From: Mesorhizobium sp. STM 4661
GTDB lineage: Bacteria; Pseudomonadota; Alphaproteobacteria; Rhizobiales; Rhizobiaceae
Assembly: GCF_000359125.1 (NCBI RefSeq)
Contig: NZ_CAAF010000085.1
Location: 1-64,000 of the forward strand
Length of the DNA stretch: 64,000 nucleotides
Reading direction: 5' to 3'
The notes under the pieces are model-generated. The model saw only the letters and a list, made by a program, of their open reading frames with translations, had not been told where the DNA came from and did not search any database. Of the stretch, positions 51,058-59,800 are shown piece by piece. The translations under genes were made by a program, and so were the position numbers. Within the stretch, counting starts at the first letter, position 1. The number at the start of each line of letters is the position of its first letter.

Positions 51058-53807
51058 GTCACCTCCAAGCTCCGTGTGTGCGCCACGGTCGCCACGTGTT
51101 CTTCGGCCATCGCGCGGAGCGCACGAATGTCATCACTCCGGTCGCGATTGCTGGCGAGCGCGGCATGAGGGTCTGTCAGGATACCACGGAAGGCGTCGTG
51201 GAAGACGTTGCCCGAGCGCAGCCGATGCGAGCGCTGCGCAACCACTGCCCATAGCCAGAAGCTCTCCGCCAGCTTTGGGCCTATCCCGAGCGCACCGATG
51301 AAACGCATGAACGTCTCGCGATCATGGGGCGCGTGCGGCACCACGTCGTGCAGTGGCTTGTCGAGCTCGTCGTCGAGATCCACCCAATAGCGTGCGGTTT
51401 CGATTGAAACCCGCGGTTCACCCATCAGCGACACGACGACCCGCAGGCGCTCGTTGACTGAATCTCCGTCGATGGCGTCGAAGCGGCTGGCGACCTGCAG
51501 ATGGTATTCACGAATTTCGGCCGCGGCGGTAGCGCGGACATTTACGAGCGTGCGCGCCCGCTCGACAAAGCCCGGCCCTATCACGCAAACCTCTTCGCCC
51601 TTGCGAACCTGCGAGGCCGGTCGCTCGATGAAGGAGGTGGTCGCGGCGCTGTCGTTGCGCAAGACGATGCCTGTCGACGCACGTGCGATGATGCGCTGTC
51701 CATTATTCATGATTATTTCAACCAGACGGCGCTCGCCTCGAGAACCTCCGCTGAGGTCGACCACCGACCCCGGCGGGAATTCGATGTCGTCGGTCGGCAT
51801 CTCGGAATCGAGCTGCACCGCGTGTCGCCCAATCTCGCCGACGCGCGCGGTCGCTCGAGCCGCGAACGCTCGGAGCCGGACCGCAAGAGGGGCCACGTCG
51901 ATTTCCTGCGCCAGCCGATCGGCGTCCCTGGCCGCAAAAGCAAGTGTATCCGCGTCAGCGAGGATCACGACCTGCTCTGGCAGCCAAGGTTCGGCCAGTG
52001 TCGCCAGGATCGCAGATCGCGTCGGTGCGACAACGATGGCTCGCTTGAACTGATTGCGCAGTGAGCTGGACATCGCCGTGATGGTGCTTAGCACGCGCGC
52101 GCCACCAAAGCGGATGATCCCGTTGTCGAGCCGTTCGGTCAGTCTTGGATGCGCCGCCGCCAAGCGGTCGGCCGCGAACTCGGCTACCATGTCGGAGCAG
52201 AAAACAAAGGCTGACCGGGAGCTGGAGCGAAGCGCCGGCTGTATCGCCTCTGCCAGTAGCGTCGACATCGGCGTCGCCCGCTCAAGGGAACGCATGATGC
52301 CTGTTGTCTCAGCAGTGACCTTCGTCTCCGCGTCCGCCTGGCTGGCAAGGCTGCGAGGGTCGGAGAGGGACGCGACATCTGCCGCAACGCGATAGGTCGC
52401 CAGTCGATCATTCGCCGTCGCCGTCGATGATTCCCGCTCGAGAAATCGGCTGAGATCGGCGATCGAACCCGGCAGGCAGGCGGAGCGGCGAACTGTGGCG
52501 ATCATGTTTCGCGCCGTCTCGGCCCCGCCCGGATCCCCCATCTCCGATAGCCTGTGCGCGAGCCCACGGAGCCGCTCGATATTCCGGTCGACGTCGCCGA
52601 AGAAGCCGTCGACTTCTATTCGTGCGCCGCCCTCGAATTGTGGTTTCGGCTGGTTGGTGTCCTGAACGATCCCGGTGGTGGGCGAGTAGACGACGTGTCC
52701 CACGGCGGGCGTCACCTGGGCTTTGCGTCCAGGTTGTTTCGTCCCGAGCAGCTGAAATCGAGCAGTTTGGTATGTCCACGGATCATCCGCGAGCACGAGA
52801 ATGCCGGCGGTTGGATAGACCTCCCGCATGCAGCCGACCATGTCCGCAGCGTGCTTCAGCCAGTTCCATCCCAGCCGGTCGCGTGCATTCCGCGAAAGGT
52901 CAAGAATCAGAAAGTCGGGCGCCCTCGTGATCGCCCTCAGCTCAGCGCCGAGCCGATCCCCGGCTCGGATGGTGTAGAGATAGTATGCCGCCTTTAAGGG
53001 GTTGTCCGCGTCGCCGGACCGCTTGTGCGTCGCGATGTCCGTTTTGCTCTGCGTTCGCCAGAGCACCGAGCTGTTAGAAGGTCGCTCTCCTCTCGGTGGA
53101 CCGTGTGGCACTATCTCGTCGAGGATCGGATGCTCGAACTCGGCATAGTCACGACCGTCCGTAGCTCTCCCGGTCAGCTTGCGGACACGCGCCAGAACTT
53201 GGTGGTAGTCCTTGGCAGCGTCGCTCACCCCATCAAGATAGCGCTTCAAGTGGTCGAAGTGCACCTCGCCCATACCGTGCCGATCAACCTGCACAGCGCG
53301 TGCCTGCGCGTGTGTGCTCCGGGCATAGGGGAATACGACAGCACGCACTTCGTCGGCTCTGTTCCGACTGAGCGAGCGTTCGTTTTTGATTGTGATCTCG
53401 ACGGGCTCGGCGCTGCAGATGGCGCCGATCGACAGCAGGGAGACGATCGCCGATGGCGACATACGTGTCGCGGGCCACGGCATGATCACCTGCGCCGACC
53501 CATCGCTCGCCACTTCGGCAGCTGAGCGGACAAGCCGCTCATAGGCCGGCGTGAGAACGACCGGCGCGGGGGATCCAAGTCGATGTAGCGGCTGCCCGGC
53601 AAGAGCCTCCATATACCCCTCGACGTTCCGGGGCGGTCGCTTGACAGGTTCCGGGACCAAGACCGTTTCCGCCACTCGGCGCGAGGCCATCGACGCCATC
53701 TTGGAGGTGAGACCTGCCCGCTTCTCGAGCTGCGTTTGGCGTTGCGAGGTCCGGTCCTTAAGTTCAGCGCCCGGCGCGCGGTCAAAGGGTCGATACCGCG
53801 CCATCAC
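51054..53807 (-). CDS. Large protein of the DISARM-like operon, possibly DrmE-like
   Basis: A 917-residue soluble protein. No Walker A or other catalytic motif is evident. The middle (RSAFVFCSDMVAEFAADRL, then RAIVVAPTRSAILATL and EQVVILADADTLAFA) looks like a degenerate nucleotide-binding or helicase-like fold. The C-terminal part (GALGIGPKLAESFWLWAVVAQRSHRLRSGNVFHDAFRGIL) is reminiscent of the DrmE C terminus of class 2 DISARM. That link is from memory of the family and is tentative. It is fixed in the operon by four-base overlaps with the methyltransferase before it and drmA after it. Confidence 0.6.
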   Translation of the reverse strand: MMARYRPFDRAPGAELKDRTSQRQTQLEKRAGLTSKMASMASRRVAETVLVPEPVKRPPRNVEGYMEALAGQPLHRLGSPAPVVLTPAYERLVRSAAEVASDGSAQVIMPWPATRMSPSAIVSLLSIGAICSAEPVEITIKNERSLSRNRADEVRAVVFPYARSTHAQARAVQVDRHGMGEVHFDHLKRYLDGVSDAAKDYHQVLARVRKLTGRATDGRDYAEFEHPILDEIVPHGPPRGERPSNSSVLWRTQSKTDIATHKRSGDADNPLKAAYYLYTIRAGDRLGAELRAITRAPDFLILDLSRNARDRLGWNWLKHAADMVGCMREVYPTAGILVLADDPWTYQTARFQLLGTKQPGRKAQVTPAVGHVVYSPTTGIVQDTNQPKPQFEGGARIEVDGFFGDVDRNIERLRGLAHRLSEMGDPGGAETARNMIATVRRSACLPGSIADLSRFLERESSTATANDRLATYRVAADVASLSDPRSLASQADAETKVTAETTGIMRSLERATPMSTLLAEAIQPALRSSSRSAFVFCSDMVAEFAADRLAAAHPRLTERLDNGIIRFGGARVLSTITAMSSSLRNQFKRAIVVAPTRSAILATLAEPWLPEQVVILADADTLAFAARDADRLAQEIDVAPLAVRLRAFAARATARVGEIGRHAVQLDSEMPTDDIEFPPGSVVDLSGGSRGERRLVEIIMNNGQRIIARASTGIVLRNDSAATTSFIERPASQVRKGEEVCVIGPGFVERARTLVNVRATAAAEIREYHLQVASRFDAIDGDSVNERLRVVVSLMGEPRVSIETARYWVDLDDELDKPLHDVVPHAPHDRETFMRFIGALGIGPKLAESFWLWAVVAQRSHRLRSGNVFHDAFRGILTDPHAALASNRDRSDDIRALRAMAEEHVATVAHTRSLEVT

Positions 53808-55408
53808 GCATCAACCGATTCTGGCTGGCTGTGGTACGCGGCCAATGCCGCGGCCTCTGCATCTCCGTGGGCCTCGCGTAGCGCTACTGAGAAGGCCGTC
53901 GGCGTCGGAAGATCGAGTTGCCGGAGCAGCGTGACAGAAACAGCGGCCGTTCCAGAGACACGGCGGTATCGCTGATCGACGGCACTCGTGTTGAGCAGCT
54001 TCACGGCAAGGGCCAGCCGTTTGGGGCTCTCGGCGGTGAGAACGATAGTATGATTTTCAGTGACGAAGCCGCCCCATCGCACCACAATTGCAGGATCGAC
54101 CATTGCCGCGATAAGCCGTCGTGGCTGTTTGTCGTTTGTCGTGCGCTGCATGACAGCTGCAGGCGTCCGGACCACGGCTGCGCTTGCTTCAGCGAAGGTA
54201 ACGAAGTCCATCTTCGTACCCTGCTTGCCTGCGGGTCGGCACACCTGCCCCGCTCGAACGTTCTTTGCCCATACCAACGGAAAGCCGTCCAGGCGTCCGA
54301 GCTTCGTCACAAGCCGGGCCCCTTCACGGTTCCAGACGAAATATCCTGCCTTCGCGGTTACGCCATAGTCGGCCAGCGTCGCACCGCCGATCGTCTCAGG
54401 GTCGACCGGCGGCAGCGGCCAAGCGTCCTCGGACTTGGCGGGAAGAACCTGCGCGACGACGGTCGCCACCGGCGACGTCGTGCCGATGATTGGGAACCGC
54501 ACCTTCACATCCGGGCGATGTGCCTTTCCCTTGCGTGCTATTAGCACGCTGATGTCCTGGGCCACGTCAAGAAAGACTCCTTCGCGACCCGCGATCGAGC
54601 CGATGGTAAGGACCTCGCCTTGGGACCGAATGAACTGGCGCATGCGATCATAGAGCGGGCCAGACCGGAAGCTCGACGGGATGACGAGCGCAACGATGCC
54701 GCCGGGCTTCGCGTTGCGGAAGCAGAGTTCGGCAAATAGGGCATACTTGTTTATGTGCCCGCTATGGGCGACCCGCCGCCACGCATTTCCGCGGACCTCC
54801 TCCATCGACATTCGGCCGTACGGCGGGTTCGCGATGACCAACCCATAGGAGGCCGGGATCGGCACACGCAGCGCGTCCCCTATGAGGATCACATCCCGCG
54901 GTAGGGGTGCCTTCAGCCGTTCGGCTATTAGTCTGCGTGACAGGGTTGCAAGACCCACATCAATTTCGATGCCGTTCAGCCGGTACGCAACCTCGCGTGC
55001 AGCAAGGCCCGCCGAGGTCATTCGCCCAGCGATTGTTGAGAGGAAAGCCGCGCCACCCGCCGCCGGATCCAGGACGTCATCGCTAGACAAATCAAATCCG
55101 GCTTCAATAGCAAAATCGACGACCGCATCTGCAACCGCTGGGGGGGTAAAATAGGTGGCTTGCGACCGCCGAACCTTAGCTGGCAACATGAGCGTGTAGA
55201 GCGTCCCGATCCAGTAGTGACGCTCGTCGACTGGCATAGCATGGAGAGCCTTTCGGAACGGCTCGAGCCGTTCGTTCACGCCGAGATCCGTAAGCAGATC
55301 GAGGCATGCATCGGCACGGGCCTGCGGTGAGGTGGCCTCACGCGCCAAATCCCGCGCAGCAAGGCGAGCACGGGCGAGCAGCGTCGTCTTGCTCCCCTCC
55401 GCCTCCAC
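53804..55408 (-). CDS. N6-adenine-type DNA methyltransferase (DISARM-like)
   Basis: A 534-residue class I methyltransferase. YFTPP (about 86-90), motif I DVLDPAAGGAAF (about 111-122) and motif IV NPPYGR (about 194-199) identify an amino-methyltransferase, most likely N6-adenine, and a C-terminal target-recognition region follows. It would mark host DNA so that the DrmA/B system spares it. It is shorter than usual DrmMI proteins and resembles Eco57I-like enzymes. It is the first gene of the operon; no cognate nuclease is fused. Confidence 0.85.
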   Translation of the reverse strand: MEAEGSKTTLLARARLAARDLAREATSPQARADACLDLLTDLGVNERLEPFRKALHAMPVDERHYWIGTLYTLMLPAKVRRSQATYFTPPAVADAVVDFAIEAGFDLSSDDVLDPAAGGAAFLSTIAGRMTSAGLAAREVAYRLNGIEIDVGLATLSRRLIAERLKAPLPRDVILIGDALRVPIPASYGLVIANPPYGRMSMEEVRGNAWRRVAHSGHINKYALFAELCFRNAKPGGIVALVIPSSFRSGPLYDRMRQFIRSQGEVLTIGSIAGREGVFLDVAQDISVLIARKGKAHRPDVKVRFPIIGTTSPVATVVAQVLPAKSEDAWPLPPVDPETIGGATLADYGVTAKAGYFVWNREGARLVTKLGRLDGFPLVWAKNVRAGQVCRPAGKQGTKMDFVTFAEASAAVVRTPAAVMQRTTNDKQPRRLIAAMVDPAIVVRWGGFVTENHTIVLTAESPKRLALAVKLLNTSAVDQRYRRVSGTAAVSVTLLRQLDLPTPTAFSVALREAHGDAEAAALAAYHSQPESVDA

Positions 55409-55615
55409 GCGTCCCCCTCTTCTGACGGCATGCCGCCGTCACCCACCCAACAAACATGTGCCGGTATTCGCGCCGAATAAGACTATGCCCGCCAGCGAAC
55501 GTCTAGATCGGAAGTTCGTCTATCGTACCCTCTCGGCTGGACAGTGTTGAGAATTCTTTGGACCGGTGCCCGATAATCAAATCGCGTCGCAGCTGCGATC
55601 ATTCTTCGAACAATC

Positions 55616-56011
55616 TCATCGTGCTGACCTCGAGCCTCTTGAACTCGTTTTGCACTCAGTCGTCAGCCAGCTCTCTGGCTGGAACCAGCTATGCGTCGCG
55701 AATACGCTCAAGAAGGGGAGAGCCACGCGACGGAGCGCCCCAAAGTAATCGTCCCGCAGGTCAGTCCATTGCAGTGTCGTTGTCCTGGCAAAACGATCGT
55801 CGGCGAGCTTGCTGGAGGCGACCATCCGGAAGCTGTCCCACATGAGAACGCGGTCGGCGAGCCCGCGCCAATCCATCCTGACGATGACTTGCGCGATTCC
55901 GGGTAGTTCCTGACCCATGAGACGCGCATGGGCGAGCAACGAGTGGATCGCTACGAGCGTCCAAAGCGGCGTCGGCACGTCGACTCGTTCAGCAAATGCT
56001 GAAGACCTCAT
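55616..56011 (-). CDS. Hypothetical protein, possibly a truncated gene
   Basis: A frame of up to 131 residues on the minus strand (ATG at 56011) with protein-like composition: VPTPLWTLVAIHSLLAHARLM, then IAQVIVRMDWRGLADRV and DLRDDYFGALRRVALPFLSVF. It looks like the C-terminal part of a larger protein. It lacks a ribosome site and starts inside the operator region of the divergent SepA gene. No domain is recognised. Confidence 0.4.
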   Translation of the reverse strand: MRSSAFAERVDVPTPLWTLVAIHSLLAHARLMGQELPGIAQVIVRMDWRGLADRVLMWDSFRMVASSKLADDRFARTTTLQWTDLRDDYFGALRRVALPFLSVFATHSWFQPESWLTTECKTSSRGSRSAR

Positions 56012-56030
56012 TATAGTGAACGACAGGGAA

Positions 56031-56076
56031 TATGTAACATATCCTCTTGACCCTGGTTTTGAGATATGTAACATAT
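56031..56076. promoter_or_regulatory. Promoter with two TATGTAACATAT operator repeats
   Basis: TATGTAACATAT occurs at 56031-56042 and 56065-56076, a near-palindrome with starts 34 bases apart. Between and over the second copy lie TTGACC (56047-56052) and TAACAT (56069-56074), a plausible -35/-10 pair for the gene starting at 56110. Two identical sites three helical turns apart suggest a dimeric repressor bound on one DNA face. Confidence 0.6.
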
Positions 56077-56109
56077 ATCCTACCGAAGGCCAAGCCACAG
56101 GAGAACCCA

Positions 56110-56676
56110 ATGATGCCGGTAGTGAGAATTAATGACGCCACCTTTGCGGACCTAAAGCTCATCGCAAGTTGGTTCGGCACGAAAACGCCCGCCGATACGC
56201 TGGATCGTGTCGTGAAGGAGGCGATGGACCAGCTCGGGTTGGAGCGCGACGAGGAGCCCAATGAAGCTGTCGTATCGAACGGCGGCGCCATGCAGTTCGA
56301 GGTCGCGCCCGGGCTCGCTTTCACGAAACCGTTGTCGGCGACGATCAACGGAACGGCGATCCCGAGCCCGAGATGGTCATCGATCCTGCTCACGATGATC
56401 ACCCAACTGAAGGCAAAGGGCCTCGACGGCGACAAGCTTGTCCGCGAACTGGGCATCCCGGCCAAGGCCGCCAAGTTCGAGGACGAGGGGTTCAAGTACC
56501 ACCCTGACCTTGGTATTTCGGTGCAGGGCCAGTCCGCTTCGGACGCATGGAAAGAGGTCGACCGCCTCGCCAAAAAGTGGCGCATCCCTGTCACGGTTGA
56601 GTTTTGGTGGCGCCAGAACCCGAAGGCTCAACATCCTGGCCGCACCGGAGTGCTAAGGTCATCTCCTAACAGTTGA
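56110..56676 (+). CDS. SepA-family (annotated as T4SS effector-like) protein
   Basis: A 188-residue protein starting MMPVVRINDATFADLKLIASWFGTKTP, followed by a helical middle and SIQGQSASDAWKEV-like and KKWRIPVTVEFWWR segments (the copy here reads SVQGQSASDAW). This matches the group annotated as SepA family; its real role is not known, and relatives often stand next to restriction genes. AGGAG is six bases before the ATG. The tandem operator upstream suggests it, or a linked product, is tightly controlled. It is convergent with the HNH gene. Confidence 0.6.
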   Translation: MMPVVRINDATFADLKLIASWFGTKTPADTLDRVVKEAMDQLGLERDEEPNEAVVSNGGAMQFEVAPGLAFTKPLSATINGTAIPSPRWSSILLTMITQLKAKGLDGDKLVRELGIPAKAAKFEDEGFKYHPDLGISVQGQSASDAWKEVDRLAKKWRIPVTVEFWWRQNPKAQHPGRTGVLRSSPNS

Positions 56677-56749
56677 GGGCCCAGCCGAATGACTGCAGTG
56701 CTACAAAGCATGGGTCGGGCGATGATTCATACGAGCCAGAGTCGCACAG

Positions 56750-57658
56750 CTACCCTAGGAACTTGTTATGGCGATGCCACTCCAGTGAGCTGGGCGAAGG
56801 CAACACGGAGGCACGGATCGGTGACTGCACCGTCGTACCATGCAGGTCATAGTAGTGCCTGCCGTTGTCAAAGTCGGCCTTGAGCCGGCCGCTGACTACA
56901 AAGCGCAGGTCCTTGTCCACGGTCACGTACCCCAGATCGAAGAGCTTGTGGATGTCAGTTCGCAGCAGGAGTCCATTCGGGCCTTCGTGCTCTCCACCGT
57001 CCGCATAGGATCGAATGTGCGCGGCATCGAGGATGGGGAGGGTTTTCTCGCCGGTGACGGCGCAGCGTCGATCATAGGCGTCTGTGACCAATACCCTGAA
57101 TGCGCCTTGGCCCAGCCGTGGTCGAACCAAAATCGGTGCCCCGTATCGGTCCAATTCAGACGAGGCAGGTAATGCGAAATTGGCCCGGTCTATGACCGCG
57201 TTCCAGAGCTTGGCGCCATCTGTTTCATCCGTGTCGTATCCACGCCCGACCACAATATTGCGGGACCAGCTTTCGGGCACCGGTATCCAGCGGTCACGGG
57301 CCCAGAAGAACGGGCTGGTCAGGATGCGGCAGCCAATAGTCGGATCCATGCGGGGATCATCGCCGGTGCGATACCGACCGATGCGTCGCCGCATCTCTTT
57401 GGCTGACTCGACGCCGTTCTTTTCGCCGAATGCCTCCCAAGCGATCGAGAGTGGAAGCAGCGAGGCGTGGGAAAAGATTCCGCCGCCGACAATGAAGTTC
57501 TGGGGGGAATGCAGCTTAAACAGAAACAACTCACCAGGTTGCAACGCGCGGAAATTGATGCGGCCACTCGGCGCCCAGAAGTTTACCTCATCGACCTGAC
57601 GAGCCGAGAGGTAGTTGAACCAATCGTTATCAGTGACGCCCACGAAGATGCTGACCAT
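56750..57658 (-). CDS. HNH endonuclease
   Basis: A protein of about 302 residues. The N-terminal domain (FVGVTDNDWFNYLSARQVDEVNFWAPSG, then LQPGELFLFKLHSP) resembles the DNA-recognition part of restriction-type HNH proteins. The C-terminal HNH domain reads CAVTGEKTLPILDAAHIRSY, then GGEHEGPNGLLLRTDIHKLFD. It probably cuts DNA at a specific or modified site. The ATG at 57658 is preferred; 57673 is possible. No methyltransferase is adjacent on this side. Confidence 0.82.
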   Translation of the reverse strand: MVSIFVGVTDNDWFNYLSARQVDEVNFWAPSGRINFRALQPGELFLFKLHSPQNFIVGGGIFSHASLLPLSIAWEAFGEKNGVESAKEMRRRIGRYRTGDDPRMDPTIGCRILTSPFFWARDRWIPVPESWSRNIVVGRGYDTDETDGAKLWNAVIDRANFALPASSELDRYGAPILVRPRLGQGAFRVLVTDAYDRRCAVTGEKTLPILDAAHIRSYADGGEHEGPNGLLLRTDIHKLFDLGYVTVDKDLRFVVSGRLKADFDNGRHYYDLHGTTVQSPIRASVLPSPSSLEWHRHNKFLG

Positions 57659-57702
57659 GACACGACGTTGCATCCTGCGAACTGTTTCGGCAACCCACCC
57701 AA

Positions 57703-57972
57703 TCACGCCATTGCATGACCGACCGCTTTCTTTTTGTAGGTATCGACGTCTCGCGCCGTGATCGAGCTGAGATGCCGCTTTCCAAAAATGGCGCCGACAG
57801 AGCTGCAGTGAGCATCAGCGTTCGCGATGCGGTAGAACCGAGCATTTGGTTCAGCGTTGTCCAACAAGATGAGGCCGACTACAGCGCGTTGATCCAGGAT
57901 GAGCGACAGCAAGCCAACTTCGAACGGAAGCGACCGTCCCGGCGCGATGGCGGCATTTCCGTATGACCGCAT
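57703..57972 (-). CDS. Small hypothetical protein upstream of the HNH gene
   Basis: A frame of up to 89 residues whose C-terminal half (VGLILLDNAEPNARFYRIANAD, then HLSSITARDVDTYKKKA) reads like a conserved plasmid protein. The 5' part overlaps the divergent HARP-like gene, so the true start may lie further in. No ribosome site is clear. Confidence 0.4.
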   Translation of the reverse strand: MRSYGNAAIAPGRSLPFEVGLLSLILDQRAVVGLILLDNAEPNARFYRIANADAHCSSVGAIFGKRHLSSITARDVDTYKKKAVGHAMA

Positions 57973-58754
57973 GACAGTCGAGCGTTTTAGAAAGACGTTT
58001 CCGCGCGCCCGCTGGAACGATGATCTGAAGGCGTGGTTCGTCCCGGGCAAAACCGCAGCGCAGCGTTTCGATCGATGGCTCGAACGAGAGTTTTCGCAGA
58101 CGCAAACCCATGCCGGCCTTTGTCTTTGATCCCATCGTCTCGAAGTATCTTCGGCGCCTTGATGCTCATTTGGAAGTGGTGACGCCCTATTCCCGCACTG
58201 TCGTTGACGAGATGCGCGAGGTGCCGTTCGCCTCCTGGGATGCCGATCGCCGTGTGTGGACGGTCCCCTACCGGTCATATGAAGCCCTGCACCGGCACTG
58301 GAGACGAATCGAGGAGGCTGCCAGGCGAAACGAGCCTGACGAGCGCAAAAAGCGGCGAGAAGCCAATCGCGGGTCGGAAAACGAACGGGCCGCACGTGCG
58401 CGGGCCACCGAACGCCGCCGCCGCCGCTATCCGCTGGACCCCAACGATCTTCCGCCTCTGGGCCGGCCTGTGATGACACGAAGCTTCGGTGTCGTCGTCT
58501 TCATCGGATGCGATGGCGAGCCCGTCGATGACGATATTCTTCTTTCCCAGTACGCCGACTTTCCAAACCGCGATGACTATGTCTGGGGCCGGTGGCGCCC
58601 AGCCGCCCTCGATGAGCTCATAAGGGCCTGGCCCTCGCGGACGGGATCCGAGACCGAGATCGGTGACGCGCTTTGGTGGCAGCCAACACTCGACGACCTC
58701 AGGGTCGCTCGAAAGACGGCGCGGGGATTGGAAAGACGCCGCGGTCGAGTGTGA
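57899..58754 (+). pseudogene. HARP-like plasmid protein in two overlapping frames
   Basis: The first frame (57899-58129) contains FPYDRMTVERFRKTFPRARWNDDLKAWFVPG, and the second (58110-58754) FDPIVSKYLRRLDAHLEVVTPYSRTVVDEMREVPFASWD. These are two successive HARP-like modules of one expected protein, followed by a basic region (RRNEPDERKKRREANRG) and an acidic C-terminal half. A one-base shift near 58110-58129 would join them. Its role is unknown. The gene ends two bases before the AbiEii gene, in convergent orientation. Confidence 0.5.
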
Positions 58755-58756
58755 AC

Positions 58757-59800
58757 CTATTTGCCACCGTTCAGGCTCTTCTCGATCTGCCCCGCCGACC
58801 CCATGATGTCATCAAAGCTGGGCGCGGCGCCGAAGATCATCGCGGTCGTGTTGGCGTAGTCTCGCGCAAGCGCATCGACCATCCCGGGCACGGGCTCAAT
58901 GGCGAAGCTCCCCGGCACTGCCGAGGCAAGATCATAGTCGGGACGATCGAAAAACATGCGGGCATGACGCACGCAGTCGGCGCCGAGATCGAGGTCGGCG
59001 AGCGCAGCCTTGCCGGTTTCTGACTGCATGAGACAGTGCAGGTCGTAGTAGTGGCGTGAAACCCGCTGCCCTGCCTGCCGCAATTCACCGCGCCGCTCAT
59101 ACCAGCGGCGCAGTCCATGAGCGATCGTCACCTTGTCCCAGAAGGTTCGCGTCGCGTCGATCGTGGTGACGTCCTGTACGGCGAGATCAACGCCGGCTGC
59201 GTCCCCGGCCACATAGGGCGTTATCGTCAGCGGCCCGTGGGGATCGAGCGCCGATTTTGCGCCGGATTCGAGACGTATCGCCGGTCGGACATAGGCGCCA
59301 TCGCGCGGTTCCACCTCGGGATACCAAAGCAGCAGGGTCTGCCCATCAGGATCGGCGTCATCAATTTCTACGCGACCCGCCCCGTCGGTGACGTCTGCCA
59401 ACTGGGTGGCGAGGAACGCATTGAGCGGGCCGGTGATATAGGCGCGACAGGCATCTCGGATCGCGTCCAGTTTGGCGCGCCGCTTCTTGTTTGACAGTGC
59501 CTCCAGCTCTTCGACCGACGCAGGCTCCTCGAGGTCGTCGCGGAAGACCGTGATGTCGATGTCCTCGGAGAAGCGCTTGATGAGGTCATAGCCCTTCGAC
59601 AGCGATGTGCCGCCCTTGAAAAGCAGCCGCGGCTCTCCTGCCGGCCGTTCGTGATAAAGTGCGTTGAGCGTCCAGCAGACCCAGAAATCCTTTTCGACAT
59701 TGCCGACCGGGGCGCCAATACGGTTGGCCGTGGCAAGGAACAGATCGAGCCGGTCCCGTGGCGATGCGGCAATAATCTGACGGTAGGCCGCGGTCGTCAT
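58757..59800 (-). CDS. abiEii: AbiEii-type nucleotidyltransferase toxin
   Basis: A 347-residue nucleotidyltransferase toxin with the DUF1814-type motifs: FKGGTSLSKGYDLIKRFSEDIDITVF (about 62-87), DKVTIAHGLRRWYERRGELR, and SRHYYDLHCLM. AbiEii proteins act as bacteriostatic toxins that transfer nucleotides to tRNA or other targets. It overlaps the upstream antitoxin-like gene by four bases, forming a type IV-like pair with it. It is intact, unlike the copy at 31.8 kb. Confidence 0.9.
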   Translation of the reverse strand: MTTAAYRQIIAASPRDRLDLFLATANRIGAPVGNVEKDFWVCWTLNALYHERPAGEPRLLFKGGTSLSKGYDLIKRFSEDIDITVFRDDLEEPASVEELEALSNKKRRAKLDAIRDACRAYITGPLNAFLATQLADVTDGAGRVEIDDADPDGQTLLLWYPEVEPRDGAYVRPAIRLESGAKSALDPHGPLTITPYVAGDAAGVDLAVQDVTTIDATRTFWDKVTIAHGLRRWYERRGELRQAGQRVSRHYYDLHCLMQSETGKAALADLDLGADCVRHARMFFDRPDYDLASAVPGSFAIEPVPGMVDALARDYANTTAMIFGAAPSFDDIMGSAGQIEKSLNGGK

